Below are positions 33,189-43,620 of a stretch of DNA of 43,620 bases, in pieces. Every line of letters begins with the position of its first letter. The stretch's first letter is position 1. The DNA lies in the NCBI GenBank assembly GCA_002812745.2, contig NCSJ02000342.1, forward strand, positions 1 to 43,620, in the 5' to 3' direction. Origin of the DNA: Scytalidium lignicola (lineage: Eukaryota > Ascomycota > Leotiomycetes). The position numbers were made by a program, and so were the translations under genes. The notes below the pieces were generated by a model, which was not told the origin of the DNA, did no database searches, and saw nothing but the letters and a program-made list of their open reading frames with translations.

Positions 33189-35248
33189 ATGGACTGCACC
33201 ATGAGGCCAGTTTCCACCCAACGCAAGTGCCCAGGATACAAGAAGACTTACACGGTATGGCCTCTGAACACGTGTTTTGATTCTTCCAATGGAGATATTG
33301 AACAAATCTTTAGGGCTGCTGGACCTGCCGGTCTCGAAAAATTAAGGTAAGATTGCATATGCTGCCATAACTCGCCGTCCGTTTGATGAGTAATGGCTGT
33401 GATAGTGTGATGAGGCGAGACCACATTGTACACCCTGCCTCAAGGGTCGAAAAATCTGTCCGGGTTATGAGCAGAAGCTGGTTTGGGTTCTTGGTGATCA
33501 ACGAACTTATCGTCACAATGGCAGACGCTTTCTTAGCCCTGGTGAGTTTGAATCTGTCTTCAAGCATTCATAGTTAATCGAGCTGATGGCGAGCAAGAGG
33601 AAACCTGGAAGAATCGTACAGTCCTGTCTTCTTCTTCGGTGGATAGCCTTATCGATGCCTGCGATGGTGCTACTTTCAGCCATGAGACGAGGCCTGAAGT
33701 TTTTCAATCTCCATTCTGGGTTTTTCGTCAACAGGAAGAGGAAGTCGTGTTCGATGAATTGGATAATGTTAGCCAGCTCTACCCTGTCGATACTTTCGAC
33801 TCGCTGGATGAGTTTCCGGTTACATATACAACTTTTGAAAGTGTGTTTGCGCAACTTCCACCCGGTCATTGCTCTCTACCAGAAGCCTCTTCCCTGTCAA
33901 GGAATCTTGTAACATTCAATCACATACCCGCCGATATATCGTCCTTGAGTATTCTTAAGACTCCACGAGCCGAAAATCGACTGGTGGAAAAGAACTCATT
34001 CCTGTTGAATTACTACATTCACCATGTAGCTCCCCTGCTTGTTCCGGTGCACTCCTCTCAAAACCCCTGGGCCAGGTATCCAGGTGTTGCCTTGTATAAG
34101 AGCTTTAACGATGGCCAGAACCATCTGCTGCACGCGCTCATGTCACTAGCGGCGGTGCGTATTGGCAACATAAGTGGAGCAGAATCAGACATGTCAGCAG
34201 TTGGGATGAATCTATATTCGTGTGCGATGTCCGAGCTTCGAAGTAGTCTCACTGACGATACCGCGGATTGCTTGTACCCTCTGATGACGATAATGACCTT
34301 TTTGCTCATCGAGGTAAGCTGCGAGACCCTATGCGTTATATCCTTTGTTGATAACGCTGAACAAACCCACAGCTGTTCCAAGGAAACTCTAAGACTTGGC
34401 GATATCACTTGTCCGCCGCCTGGAAGTTACTTAGACGGCATAGATCTTCCCCAACTTTGACCAAATCTGGAGACGGTTGGTACATTATGCAAAGTTTTCA
34501 TCTACTGAGAGTCAAATACGAGACAAGTCTGTCTTCGACACATGAGAATCCTTTCCTAGATGACGCAACCTACAATCTGGACGATGCGACGTCTTTGGAA
34601 CTTCTACTTGATACTCCTCTCTTTGGATGGACTTTAGGAGCTTCACCCTCTGTGATAGAGTGCATCTCCGAGATCAATAAACACTGTCAATTCAGCTCAC
34701 AGATGGAGTCATTTACACATGCAGCTTCTACATCTCTGAAACTGAGTCGCATGTTAATGGAAGATGATAACGTCCAGCAATGGAGCACGGACACGGAAGT
34801 GCTTCAGGAGGGACGAACACTATCATCTTTATGCAATGATGCAGAGTCTCGGCGTTTGCATCTCCGAGCATTCAAAGCTGCAGTCATTATTTATTATCAT
34901 CAAACGTTTTACGAAGCTGTACCGGGAAAATTGGCAATTTATGCGTCTCAAGTTTTCGACTGTATTGAAGCTTTTGTTGACATCTCCGGAGGTAATTACA
35001 CGTTATGGCCTTTGTTCATCGCCGGTGTTGAGGCCTACATGGATGTGCAAAAGTCCAAATTCATGACATTATTTGAGAGCGCATCGAAGGTTGGTATGGG
35101 CAACAGAGTGAAGGTCAAGGCTCTGATCGAACGGATCTGGGAGATTAGAGCTTGCACTGCCATTGAGACCGGACGTAAGGAAGAAGAAATCCATGTCAAT
35201 TGGAAAAGGGTCAAGCAAGACATGGGGATAGATGTACTTTTAGTTTAG
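33189..35248 (+). CDS. Zn2Cys6 zinc-cluster transcription factor (Fungal_trans_2 type)
   Basis: Five exons are inferred: 33189-33254, 33314-33346, 33406-33541, 33583-34313 and 34373-35248, all in phase, giving 613 aa. The zinc cluster is assembled only after splicing: exon 2 (11 codons) gives GCWTCRSRKIK and exon 3 continues CDEARPHCTPCLKGRKICPG, supplying the six cysteines. It begins at residue 24, which is normal for this class. The rest is the regulatory domain of the Fungal_trans_2 family, with PLLVPVHSSQNPWARYPGVA, ALMSLAAVRIG and LFQGNSKTWRYHLSAAWKLL. It probably activates or represses a nearby pathway; the aminotransferase gene 325 bp downstream in the same direction is the obvious candidate. 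An ATG at 33201 is an alternative start. The transposon pair ends 275 bp upstream, inside its promoter region. Confidence 0.87.
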
Positions 35249-35573
35249 ACACCTATGCGTAAAGTCAACAGCGGTTTGAAAAATGGTGTTGAATTTTCCA
35301 CCCGGGATTGCAGTCCAGACTTGGGCCTATAAAATCTGGTGTAAAACTGCCGCTTTGCTAAAGTGAGCAATGTAATCCGACGCGGGTAACAGAAGCGCTG
35401 CTTTCAAGCCTTGCATTCCTCCAATCGATCAGAAGCTGGATTCGTACAGCCATAATCTCGCTATCGACTACTTCTTTCAGAATAGGTAGACCCTGTGCAT
35501 GTGACCATTCAGTGTTATAAAAAGAGGGCCCGCCAGCGTGATAGATGCAGTGTCCCGACCTCAATTTACCATC

Positions 35574-37018
35574 ATGGCTGATTGCAGTACTTTTGTTAAG
35601 GCTGACACGCCGGGCTCCGCACCCCAAACTTCTAAAATCGATGCTCAGTCTATATTAGAAGAATTTCGCCACAGATACACGGAGCGCAATGCTCTCTCCC
35701 TCGCACAATTCAAACAAGATGCAATTTACATGCCCGGTGCCAACACCCGATCGGTCCTCCACGCACTTCCCTTTCCAATGGTCATAGCTCGAGGCCAAGC
35801 AACGACTGTCTGGTCCGTTGATGGACATTCTTACATTGACTTTCTGAGCGAATATTCTGCTGGCCTCTACGGTCATAGCTGCGAGCGGATTTGGACAGCA
35901 GTAAATAACGCCATGAAGAAAGGGTGGAACTTGGGAGGCAAGAATGAGTACGAAGGGAAGCTAGCACAGATGTTGGTGGAAAGATTTGGAAATAGCATGG
36001 ACATGATTCGCTTCTGCAACTCGGGCACGGAAGCAAATCTCATGGCAATCGGAACCGCAATAGCATATACAGGAAAGCAAAAGGTAAGTACTTAGCAATG
36101 AATTAGAATTTACCGTCTCGTGGCTGCTGCTGACTCAAAGAGCAGATATTGTGTTTTCTTGGCGGGTATCACGGGAGCTCTATCAGCTTCCCAGAAACCT
36201 CACCTTGTTACACCATGAACCCGAAATATGAATTTGTCCTAGCACCATACAACGACATTCTCGCAACCGATGCTGTCGTTGAGGCCCTTCCACCCAATTC
36301 ACTGGCGGCTATTATCGTTGAAGGAATGCAGGGTGCGGGAGGCTGTATCCCTGGCAGACCTGATTTCATGCAACACCTCCAGAAGCTCGCCAGCGAACAC
36401 GGTGCTCTATTCATACTTGATGAAGTCATGACCTCCAGGCTCGCTTATGGTGGCCTGCAGTCAACATTGGGTATCAAACCGGATATCACGACATTGGGGA
36501 AATGGCCAGGAGGGGGATTCAGTTTCGGCGCCTTTGGGGGGCGTCACGCCGTGATGGAGATGCTCGATCCTAGTGCTAAGAAGCTTGTGCACTCGGGAAC
36601 ATTTAATAACAACACCATCAGTATGGCTGGCGGTATTGAAGGTTGTAACATCTTCGATAGGGAGGCTGTCAAGGGTCTCAACGATCTCGGCGACACACTT
36701 CGACAACGCATCGCCGACGTGCTTAAGCAGCGTCTCGGCCACAGAAACACCAGCGATTGTAACGAACAAGCCAACGGAGCCGTAGGTTCTGCTCCGAAGA
36801 TCTATATAAGTGGTGTCGGAAGCTTGATGAACGTTACATTTACTGGAGCAAATAAAGATATTTTGCAGGCCATCTTTTATCATTACATGCTGGAACAGGG
36901 CCTTTACGTCGCTACCAGAGGATATGTGGCGCTTAACCTTGAGACCAAAGTTGAGCACTTGGACATTTTTGTGAGAGCTATTGAGAAATTTGTCACAGAT
37001 TACCAAGATCTATTGTAG
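35574..37018 (+). CDS. class III PLP aminotransferase, glutamate-1-semialdehyde aminomutase-like
   Basis: Fold-type I PLP enzymes of this subgroup move amino groups between or within small substrates. Fungi lack the plant-type haem route, so the fungal members are accessory enzymes of unknown substrate. Two exons are inferred: 35574-36083 and 36146-37018, giving 460 aa, the family length. The ATG at 35574 begins MADCSTFVKADTPG. Visible hallmarks: DGHSYIDFLSEYSAGLYGHS, the PLP phosphate contact FCNSGTEANLMAI, GGYHGSS, VEGMQGAGGCIPG, FILDEVMTSRL (Asp binding the pyridine N, about 262), and TTLGKWPGGGFSFGAFGG with the Schiff-base Lys at about 289. HSGTFNNN closes the active site. All catalytic residues are present. 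It lies downstream of the zinc-cluster regulator and convergent with a HAD hydrolase. Confidence 0.9.
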
Positions 37019-37302
37019 ACTTAAATCAATTAAACTTTTCCCGCTTCCTTTTTCCGTGTTTCTCATCAGTGCACACTGTTCATGAACGAATGTGTTATCT
37101 CTCTACAAAGAGTACTTGCAAATAGCATATATCCTTTCCGACCGAAGAGTAAAAATCTCATTGTGAACTATTACGACATGAAAACTTTATTACTGATTTG
37201 GAACTTCACCTGTAGCACTGAAATACCAACGCTTGGCCAGAATACTACGTCACGTAGCACAATTTAGCTGCCATTGCCATTCGAGAAGCGAATTATCCGA
37301 GA

Positions 37303-38046
37303 TTATTCATGCGCAAAAGTCTTTTCAACAGCAGTAGCGAATTCGCCCAATGAAGCGTAAACAGCTCCCAACTCTAGCAAGCCTTGGTCTTCAAGCTCTT
37401 TTCTATTTCCGCCCATTATAGCACCCTTTCTCTCAATCCATACTCCCGGCTTGAACCCAAGAGCCGTGCAAGCTACGTGATCAATGTCCAGACTCTGAGC
37501 GACCATAACAACTTCGCCTTTGGAAATACCTATCTCTTGGAAGCGGTCGACGACGTACTCATAGTTTCTTGGATCAGGTTTGTACGACCCGATTTGCTCG
37601 GCTGTATATATGCCATCCCAATGCACGCCCTTCAATGGCCCAGCACATGTCCTCCCAAAGGAATCCTCGTCGACATTGCTCAGAACGAACAGCTTGTAAT
37701 GTTTCGCAAGAATCTCCATCGCTGCCACGGTGTCTGGGAAGGCAGGCCAATCACCAATCTGGCGTCCATAGGAAATCTGCTCATCTCGGTCGAACTGTAG
37801 GCCAAGTTCTTTGGCAATGCGCGCGTACACCTCTTCGAGGATAAGTGGATATTTCCAGTCGGAGTGCTCATGTTCAACTGCCTTCTCGATTGCGGCATTC
37901 ATGCGTAGAAGTCTCGAACGGATTTCCGGCGAGCCCGGCTGCTTGGTCAAACGAAGAAGATGCGCATAGAGCCCATCTTCCCAGCTGATCAGAGTCGCAT
38001 ATATGTCGAAGAAAAGTCCTTTGATCTGCTTCGGATCGAAAGTCAT
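37303..38046 (-). CDS. haloacid dehalogenase type II-like hydrolase (HAD superfamily)
   Basis: A single exon of 247 aa, the usual size of L-2-haloacid dehalogenases and related fungal HAD proteins. Motif I is FFDIYATLISWED; the first Asp is the nucleophile. Classical dehalogenases read DxYGT, so Ala replaces Gly here. Motif II is FVLSNVDEDSF. Motif III is SYKPDPRNYEYV with the catalytic Lys, and motif IV is VAQSLDIDHVACTALG. The alpha-helical cap lies between I and II. The protein should hydrolyse a small carbon-halogen or phosphate-ester substrate; which one cannot be told. It is convergent with the aminotransferase, 284 bp away, and divergent from the CorA-like gene, with about 340 bp as a shared promoter. 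Confidence 0.88.
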   Translation of the reverse strand: MTFDPKQIKGLFFDIYATLISWEDGLYAHLLRLTKQPGSPEIRSRLLRMNAAIEKAVEHEHSDWKYPLILEEVYARIAKELGLQFDRDEQISYGRQIGDWPAFPDTVAAMEILAKHYKLFVLSNVDEDSFGRTCAGPLKGVHWDGIYTAEQIGSYKPDPRNYEYVVDRFQEIGISKGEVVMVAQSLDIDHVACTALGFKPGVWIERKGAIMGGNRKELEDQGLLELGAVYASLGEFATAVEKTFAHE

Positions 38047-38389
38047 GACGGTAATGAAAATTTAGATGCCGGGAAGCACAGGTGAGCGTTGGGAAATAGT
38101 GAGAAGTCGGCGAGGTTTGGAAAATTATTGTGAGGTCGGGATGAATTTGTGTTTTTTATATACTGTCTGGCCATGAGCGTAGAGAAGCTAGAACTTGTTG
38201 TGGTGAGAAGCTAGTAAGGATAAACAAAAGAGCCAAGAAATAAGGCGTTTCGTTCCAATTCTGAATTGGAAGGCAATAGCGGGAAAAAATGGGTCCCAAC
38301 CTCACGTAATGCCATAACCCTGGCTGCAGACTTAGCGGACTAATTGAGGCTTCTGACAAACCCAACGCATCTCGATCATCGACTGCCCG
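38047..38389. promoter_or_regulatory. divergent promoter of the HAD hydrolase and CorA-like gene
   Basis: About 340 nt between two divergent starts. A TATATA-like stretch at about 38156-38162 (TTTTTATATACTG) could serve as a core promoter element for the HAD gene. Nothing else is distinctive. Confidence 0.35.
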
Positions 38390-40036
38390 ATGCTGGCGCC
38401 TAAGAACCCGCAATTTTCCCGAGGCACCTTCTTGGGGATCATGGCGGCCTGGCACTTTCCCAATAGTCTGTTCCGAGTTGCGAATGATTATTATCCGCTG
38501 TCTACTATCTTTACCGTTCCCGATGTCGACGAAATGGACAAAGGTGTTGGTGAGTACTCCTTGACAATAAAGCATCCAGTGCTTTGTGGCTTAATAACCA
38601 TAGGTGTAATCATGCAAAGCCTACAAGGCAAGCGAAATCCATTTTGGCTATGCATCGTGACATCAGCAATAAAATTACATACGCTTTACTCATAGGCCTC
38701 GCGAACAAGGACATACCCGAGTTTCAGTAACATCTCAAGTCTCATCTTACGTCTGTACCCTCCCCACTGTTGCTTCCAGTCATCCTTTTCGAAAACTCCA
38801 GCGACATCATCGATCGTGAGATGGTCAATATCAACGAAAGATCCTTGATGGAAATGGAAATACAAACGGGGATGAACAACTTCAATGCCCGACACTCTGT
38901 GGATCCGTCCAAGCTTGATCTCGAGGCATTAACTCGGGATCTAACTAGCTTGACCAGCTGCATCGGCAACACCGAGATCATTTGCAAACATGAGCTCAGA
39001 TGCTTCGAAACACTTACGCAGCTATGCCAGAAGCTCGCCCCGAAGATGGACGGAGGCAGTTCCTCACTTCAAGCTCAGATGGAAGAGAGGATCAAATTGT
39101 TGAGCCAGCGCACCCATTCAATGCTGGACTTGACAACAAGTCACGAAAAGCGAATTGGTGCACAAATTCAAACGGTATTAGACCTTGTGCCCAAAATTCA
39201 CTTATATTCTAACCACTTGAACGTCTATAGATCTACAGCCTGTTATCGCAGAGAGACAATAAGCAGAACATTGCTATTGCCGAAGCGTCGAGAAACATTG
39301 CAGAAAATACCTTCAACGACAGCTATGAAATGCGAAGAATCGCAATGCACGCTCGTCGGGATAGTATAGACATGAGAGTGATTGCCGCTGTTACTCTCAT
39401 ATTCCTCCCAGGGACCTTCACCGCCGTACGTCAAGCCTATTCCCTTCCCATCAGATAATCACGTATGAACTATACTCACGACCGCAGACACTATTCAGCA
39501 CAACGTTCTTTAACTTTTCCTCCGCTCCTAACCCCAAGGTTGTATCGCATTGGGTTTGGCTTTACTGGGTGGTCACCGTCTCACTAACCCTCGTTGTTCT
39601 TGGAGCCTGGGTTTTCGTCTCGCGAGTCCTCAATGAACGCGGGCAGAACTCCATTTCTGGACAATTGCCGGCTCCGGAGAATGCCGATGCTAGCAGTGGG
39701 TCCTACCAGACATGCTCTGCTTCGCAACCAGACCCCATGGACTTATCCACAGGTGAGCTAAACATGGATATATTTGCAAACTTGAATGACAATTTTGATT
39801 CTGTAGACGGTGAACATCCCCACATCTGTCAACCAAACCGACGTAGCCATGACGAGCATTGGGGATTTACAGCTCGCGGTCAACAATACCGTTGCACGGT
39901 AGCACCCGCACCCTGCTTAGAAACTCTACGCAAGAGGACCGAATTGAAAACACACCTTTCTAACGTCTCCAGTACAATACGAAGTGAGGATGAAATTTTA
40001 AGGCAATATGTAGAGAAAGGAGTCGGACCGTATTAG
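38390..40036 (+). CDS. CorA-like fungal membrane protein, 5' part uncertain
   Basis: The C-terminal two thirds are clear. An ectodomain-like helical region (YPSF.ILFENSSDIIDREM, MEMEIQTGMNNFNARHS, LDLEALTRDLTSLTSCIGNTE) joins across an intron (39175-39230) to IYSLLSQRDNKQNIAIAEASRNIA. The first membrane helix is MRVIAAVTLIFLPGTFTA. Across a second intron (39426-39487) comes TLFSTTFFNF and the second helix WVWLYWVVTVSLTLVVLGAW. This is the common fungal CorA/ZntB-like family, which lacks the GMN selectivity motif of true Mg2+ channels. A 54-nt GT..AG interval at 39753-39806 may be a third intron in the tail. The 5' part is doubtful: ATG 38390 opens MLAPKNPQFSRG, but a stop before 38696 must be spliced out. 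The N-terminal domain seems short, so the gene may be truncated. Confidence 0.6.
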
Positions 40037-42358
40037 CAAAAAAGGGATGAAAATATGTCAATTGAATCACTTTCCACTTCGTTTCCTAGTTTTCCAAAGG
40101 TTCCATCTTAAGTAAATAAGAATTATTAATGATTATATTATCTTGTTTAGATAATATTCAGTCAGAATAAACTAGAATAAGAAAGCTCTTATTGTATAAT
40201 ATAAGAGGGAATTAAAGGATAAGATATATAATAAGTTGTATTNAAAAAGTACTAATCTTGGACTTAGAAACCTTAATCAATTAATATATCAAAATCAGAA
40301 ATTAATTATATNAAAAAGAAATTGGACAAGAAGAGATTATCTTACTTTATAAGTAGAAATAATAATTAAGTAAAGAAATCATAGTTATAAGAAGATCTTA
40401 TAAACTTTAACATAATTAAAAAAGGAAAACTTTAAAAAGGTAAGAATTAAAAGCTTAAGGGAAAAGAGAATTCATTTAGAATTAGCCTTGAAAAGTTAAA
40501 AGACTAAAAGGAAAAAAAGTATATTTAAATTATAAAAGCTTTATATTCTTTAAATAAAATTATAAAATTATANTTATTAATANCCTTTTTTATATGTTTT
40601 TTTCTTTTTATGTTTTAAGCATTTTTCCTTTCTTTTACAATTTATAAGTTTTATTTTTTAATTATAAACTTTTCTTTATATTTTTTAACACTTTTAAAAT
40701 TATATAATTTAAAGTAATATACCTTTTAATTATAATATTTTAATTGTTAATGAAATAATAAATAAAAAAACTTAAAANTTATGTTTTTTCTTCTTTACTT
40801 ATTAACTATTATATAATTTGTAAAAGAAGTTTATAAAAGAGATTAACAGTTTATCTAGTAAAGTTTAACTTTAATTAATTTATGCTTTAAAGTATTATTT
40901 TACTTTTTTCAAAACNTTTTTAATTGTTAAAATAAATAACTCGACAATAATAAAAGCTCTTATAAAGTAATTAATGTTACGTCGGTCAAGAATTGCTTAA
41001 CCTATCTTATAGTCTAGTTTATATTATTATATAATATCAGCTAATAAAGTTATTTAATTATAAAATGTAAAAAAGTTAATTTTAAGCTTTTTAAACTGAT
41101 TTACATTATTAATTAACGTTTAAATTCAATAAAAATTATATATATATATAAAGTAAAAAGTTAACTCTTTAATAGTATTATTTTTATATAAATATAATAA
41201 GTAATAACAAATGTATTCTAGTTTAAAGTTAATAATTAATAAAATTTAAAAGTTATTAAATTATTAAAGTATTACTTCATATCAGTTTATTTGTAGTATG
41301 TAGTACAGTATATAATATACATAATATACTGTTATACTATTCTATAGTTATTATACAATTAAGAGTAAAAGAACAAAGTTGTAAGAGTTTTACTTATTTT
41401 CATTACTTAATCAAGACTAACTTATAAGAGCATATGAATATCATGTGTACATAACTGTTATTCTACTAATACTAGAATTACTTTAAAAATAGTTATATGT
41501 TGTAATTCTTAAAACACTCAAATCTATAAAGTTTTCCTAATCATATACTAATTACTTAATTAGGAATAGCTTCAAATCCCTCCTTTGTACAATTCTCCAT
41601 TTTATTACTTACATTGTTATGTTCTACTTATTCTACTACTTTCAATTATACTTTATTTATATTTAATAGTTGTTTCAAAGTATTAGATAACTTTCCTTTA
41701 ATTATGAAATCAGCTAGATTTGTAATTCTTTTAATCCATCTTACCTTAATAATCTAATGTTGTTTATACACTTGACAAAGGTATATTATGTTAATCATAA
41801 ACTGCTTTTCTTATGTAATTCTTAACTTAACAAGGTAATTGTACAATAACCTTGAATTTGTATATATAATTAGTAAAAGGTTGATTTTGAAGATTCCTTT
41901 GATAATTAACTTAATTATAACTCTTATATCAAACTTATAAATTATTCTATATAGTTTTAAGGCTAAAACACTGTGTATAATCCTCTTGTACTTAATTGAT
42001 ATCCAGTATAATATATTTATATTTCCTTTCTAGTTTGTAAATACTATAATATAATTAATTTATGATAATAAGTCTTTATTATTCACAAATAAAGCATTTG
42101 TAAAGACTAGTAATTATAATGTTTCCTTTTTAAGCTTGACAAATTGTATTTCCTTAATAATATTTTAAATTTACTATTATAAGCATTTATTCAATGATTT
42201 CATGTCTTCTTAACTAAGATCAATAACTTAAGTAACTATTAATAAGTTATATAATACTTTTGGTTAATAAACTAAAGTTATATATACTCCTTAAGTATGT
42301 TATATAATATATTACTCCTTAGTAATAAAGTTTTAACATATAATTCTTTATAAGCTTG
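40037..42358. other. very AT-rich, gene-free block
   Basis: Over 2.3 kb of extremely AT-rich DNA with no open frame of note, an AT dinucleotide run near 41139, and several isolated N bases next to A or T runs (about 40243, 40312, 40573, 40583, 40779, 40916). It starts abruptly after the stop of the CorA-like gene. It looks like RIP-degraded repeats, but no specific family can be read. Confidence 0.6.
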
Positions 42359-42714
42359 TGTTATAAAACTACGCCATCTAAGTCATTAAATAGCCAAGGG
42401 TAAGGTAGATGTTCAAGGACAACAGAAACATATGACACATAAGCAGGCAACTAAGTCAAGGGCAGGATCTAGTAATGTATTTAGGTTGAACACAAGAAGT
42501 CTACTCTTATGTTCTTACAATATGCTTATATAGATAATGAAATCCAACTAGACCTCTTAGACCCTCCAAGTCCCACAAGTTTATGGACCCCTTAGACCCC
42601 CTAAGTCCTCTAAGTCTAATTATATCACATGATCACTAGGTTCTTTATATACACTCTGCTGTATATCAAGCCTCAGGCTTACACCAATCAGCTTATTAGG
42701 TTAAACCTATAACA
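42359..42714 (+). repeat. LTR (356 bp) with TGTTATA/TATAACA ends
   Basis: A less degraded segment starts TGTTATAAAA and ends CCTATAACA, a 7-bp perfect terminal inversion of the TG..CA type that defines LTRs. It contains CT-rich short repeats (GACCCTCCAAGTCC, GACCCCCTAAGTCC), a CACATGATCAC palindrome and a TATATACA box near 42647. The 5 bp on either side (GCTTG, TTATC) do not match, so it is not a solo LTR with an intact target duplication. It is more likely the 5' LTR of an element running off the right edge. Confidence 0.6.
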
Positions 42715-43620
42715 TTATCCCCTTTTCTGTACTAGCATTACCTTAACACTTAATTGCTGTCATAAACAATCTTATTATTCGTTAATCCATTCTTCCTTTC
42801 TAACATGCTATCAAAACACTTGTTTCTTAACGATATTGTTCTAGAAGAAAAAGGAAGATCATGAAAATACCAAGAAGTATTAAACCTAAGAGATCATATA
42901 ACTAAGTACAACATTAAGATGTCTCCTTATGATTTCTGTACCTAAAACAGTTTAACTTACCTGATGGTTTCTAAATCTAACCATTGTAATAAGTACACTT
43001 GTCAAAAGCATAAGTACAAGAGCAAGAGTATTCTTGTAACTTCTTAGGAAACCCTTGACAAGGAAAAGGCTTGTCTTGAGGTTAAAGAGGAAAAGGCTAC
43101 TTAAGCTATAACTAAGAACACAGTCTATCTTGTCTGCCTTCACAAACAGAAGAAATTCCTTTGTAAACATGCTAATGAAATGATTTGTTGTAGACTTTCT
43201 TCTTTGGACAAGTTGAAGGCTGTGGAAGAGAAAGAGAGGCAAAAGAAACTGTCTGAAGAGTTATGTTCTGCTAACCTAAGCAAGGCTTCTTTCTTTATTG
43301 TTAATCTCTTCTTCTTTAACCTTATAATTCCATCACCTGGAAATCCATTCTAGGATAAGCTTGGTGATATACTTTTAATAACTTCTTATAACCTATAAGA
43401 TTAACAATAGATTCTTATCCATTCTTACTTTCTAGATATCTTATCCATTTAACTAAGTATTATAATTTCTTATAATACATTTTATAACTAATGATTTTCT
43501 TAACTTTGTATTCTCTTTCTAAATTAACTTCTTCTAATATTAGTGTTTAAGTATTCTCAAGTGTTAGTTTAAGAAGTAAAACATAGAAAACAAGATATAT
43601 CTTAACTATTATTGGTAATT
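42715..43620 (+). mobile_element. degraded interior of a retroelement
   Basis: Directly right of the LTR. Between about 42980 and 43280 the plus strand gives a Lys/Glu-rich coding-like relic through several stops: HKQKKFLCKHANEMICCRLS, then SLDKLKAVEEKERQKKLSEE. This resembles the coiled-coil tails found in some fungal transposon proteins, but I cannot name the family. The remaining 300 bp is AT-rich with no feature. Confidence 0.4.

Noticed and set aside
33014..33305. Minus-strand frames overlapping the regulator's promoter and exon 1
   Set aside because: No family signature; the plus strand here splices into a perfect zinc cluster, which explains the coding signal better.
40037..43620. CRISPR-like or tandem array in the AT-rich flank
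   Set aside because: Repetition here is simple AT low complexity without regular spacers; CRISPR is not expected in a fungal nuclear genome.

Overview
The window is nuclear DNA of a filamentous ascomycete (Pezizomycotina). The genes carry many short introns of about 50-80 nt with GT..AG ends and CTAAC-like branch sites. The protein families are typical fungal ones: Mex67, Erv46, a Dsf2/Nif1-type Sel1 protein, Snt2, a zinc-cluster regulator and a CorA-like membrane protein. A roughly 35 kb gene-bearing block of normal base composition lies between two very AT-rich, gene-free flanks full of stop-ridden retroelement relics. This is the compartment structure that repeat-induced point mutation (RIP) leaves. 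The class (perhaps Leotiomycetes) is a guess.

Layout. 1-3900: degraded Ty1/copia element on the minus strand (RNase H, reverse transcriptase with YVDD, integrase-side relics). 4807-4960: one end of a MITE. 5260-7513 (-): mRNA exporter Mex67. 8430-9910 (+): ER-Golgi cargo receptor Erv46. 11579-13874 (+): Sel1-repeat Dsf2/Nif1 protein. 14437-15059: two small inverted-repeat elements. 16124-about 17362 (+): GNAT acetyltransferase with one frameshift. 17536-22872 (-): Snt2 chromatin reader. 24582-27821 (+): HELQ/PolQ-type helicase interrupted by one nonsense codon. 28426-29572 (-): WrbA/Ycp4-type flavodoxin-fold quinone reductase with a 52-codon in-frame extension beyond its UGA. 30493-32914: a MITE abutting a dead Fot1/pogo transposon. 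33189-35248 (+): Zn2Cys6 regulator. 35574-37018 (+): class III aminotransferase. 37303-38046 (-): haloacid dehalogenase-like hydrolase. 38390-40036 (+): CorA-like membrane protein with an unclear 5' part. 40037-43620: AT-rich relic DNA with one recognisable LTR.

Functionally, the left and centre are housekeeping genes (mRNA export, secretion, chromatin, DNA repair). The right part, just behind the transposon pair, looks like a small accessory metabolic group: regulator, aminotransferase and HAD hydrolase.

The observation I rate highest is at the 3' end of the quinone reductase. Its stop is UGA followed by CUAG, the known efficient readthrough context. The open frame beyond it ends in Cys-Thr-Ile-Leu, a CaaX prenylation box, after a second nearby cysteine. 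A soluble enzyme and a membrane-anchored form could therefore come from one gene. All models were made by eye; exon edges follow splice consensus plus reading-frame continuity and were not checked against transcripts.
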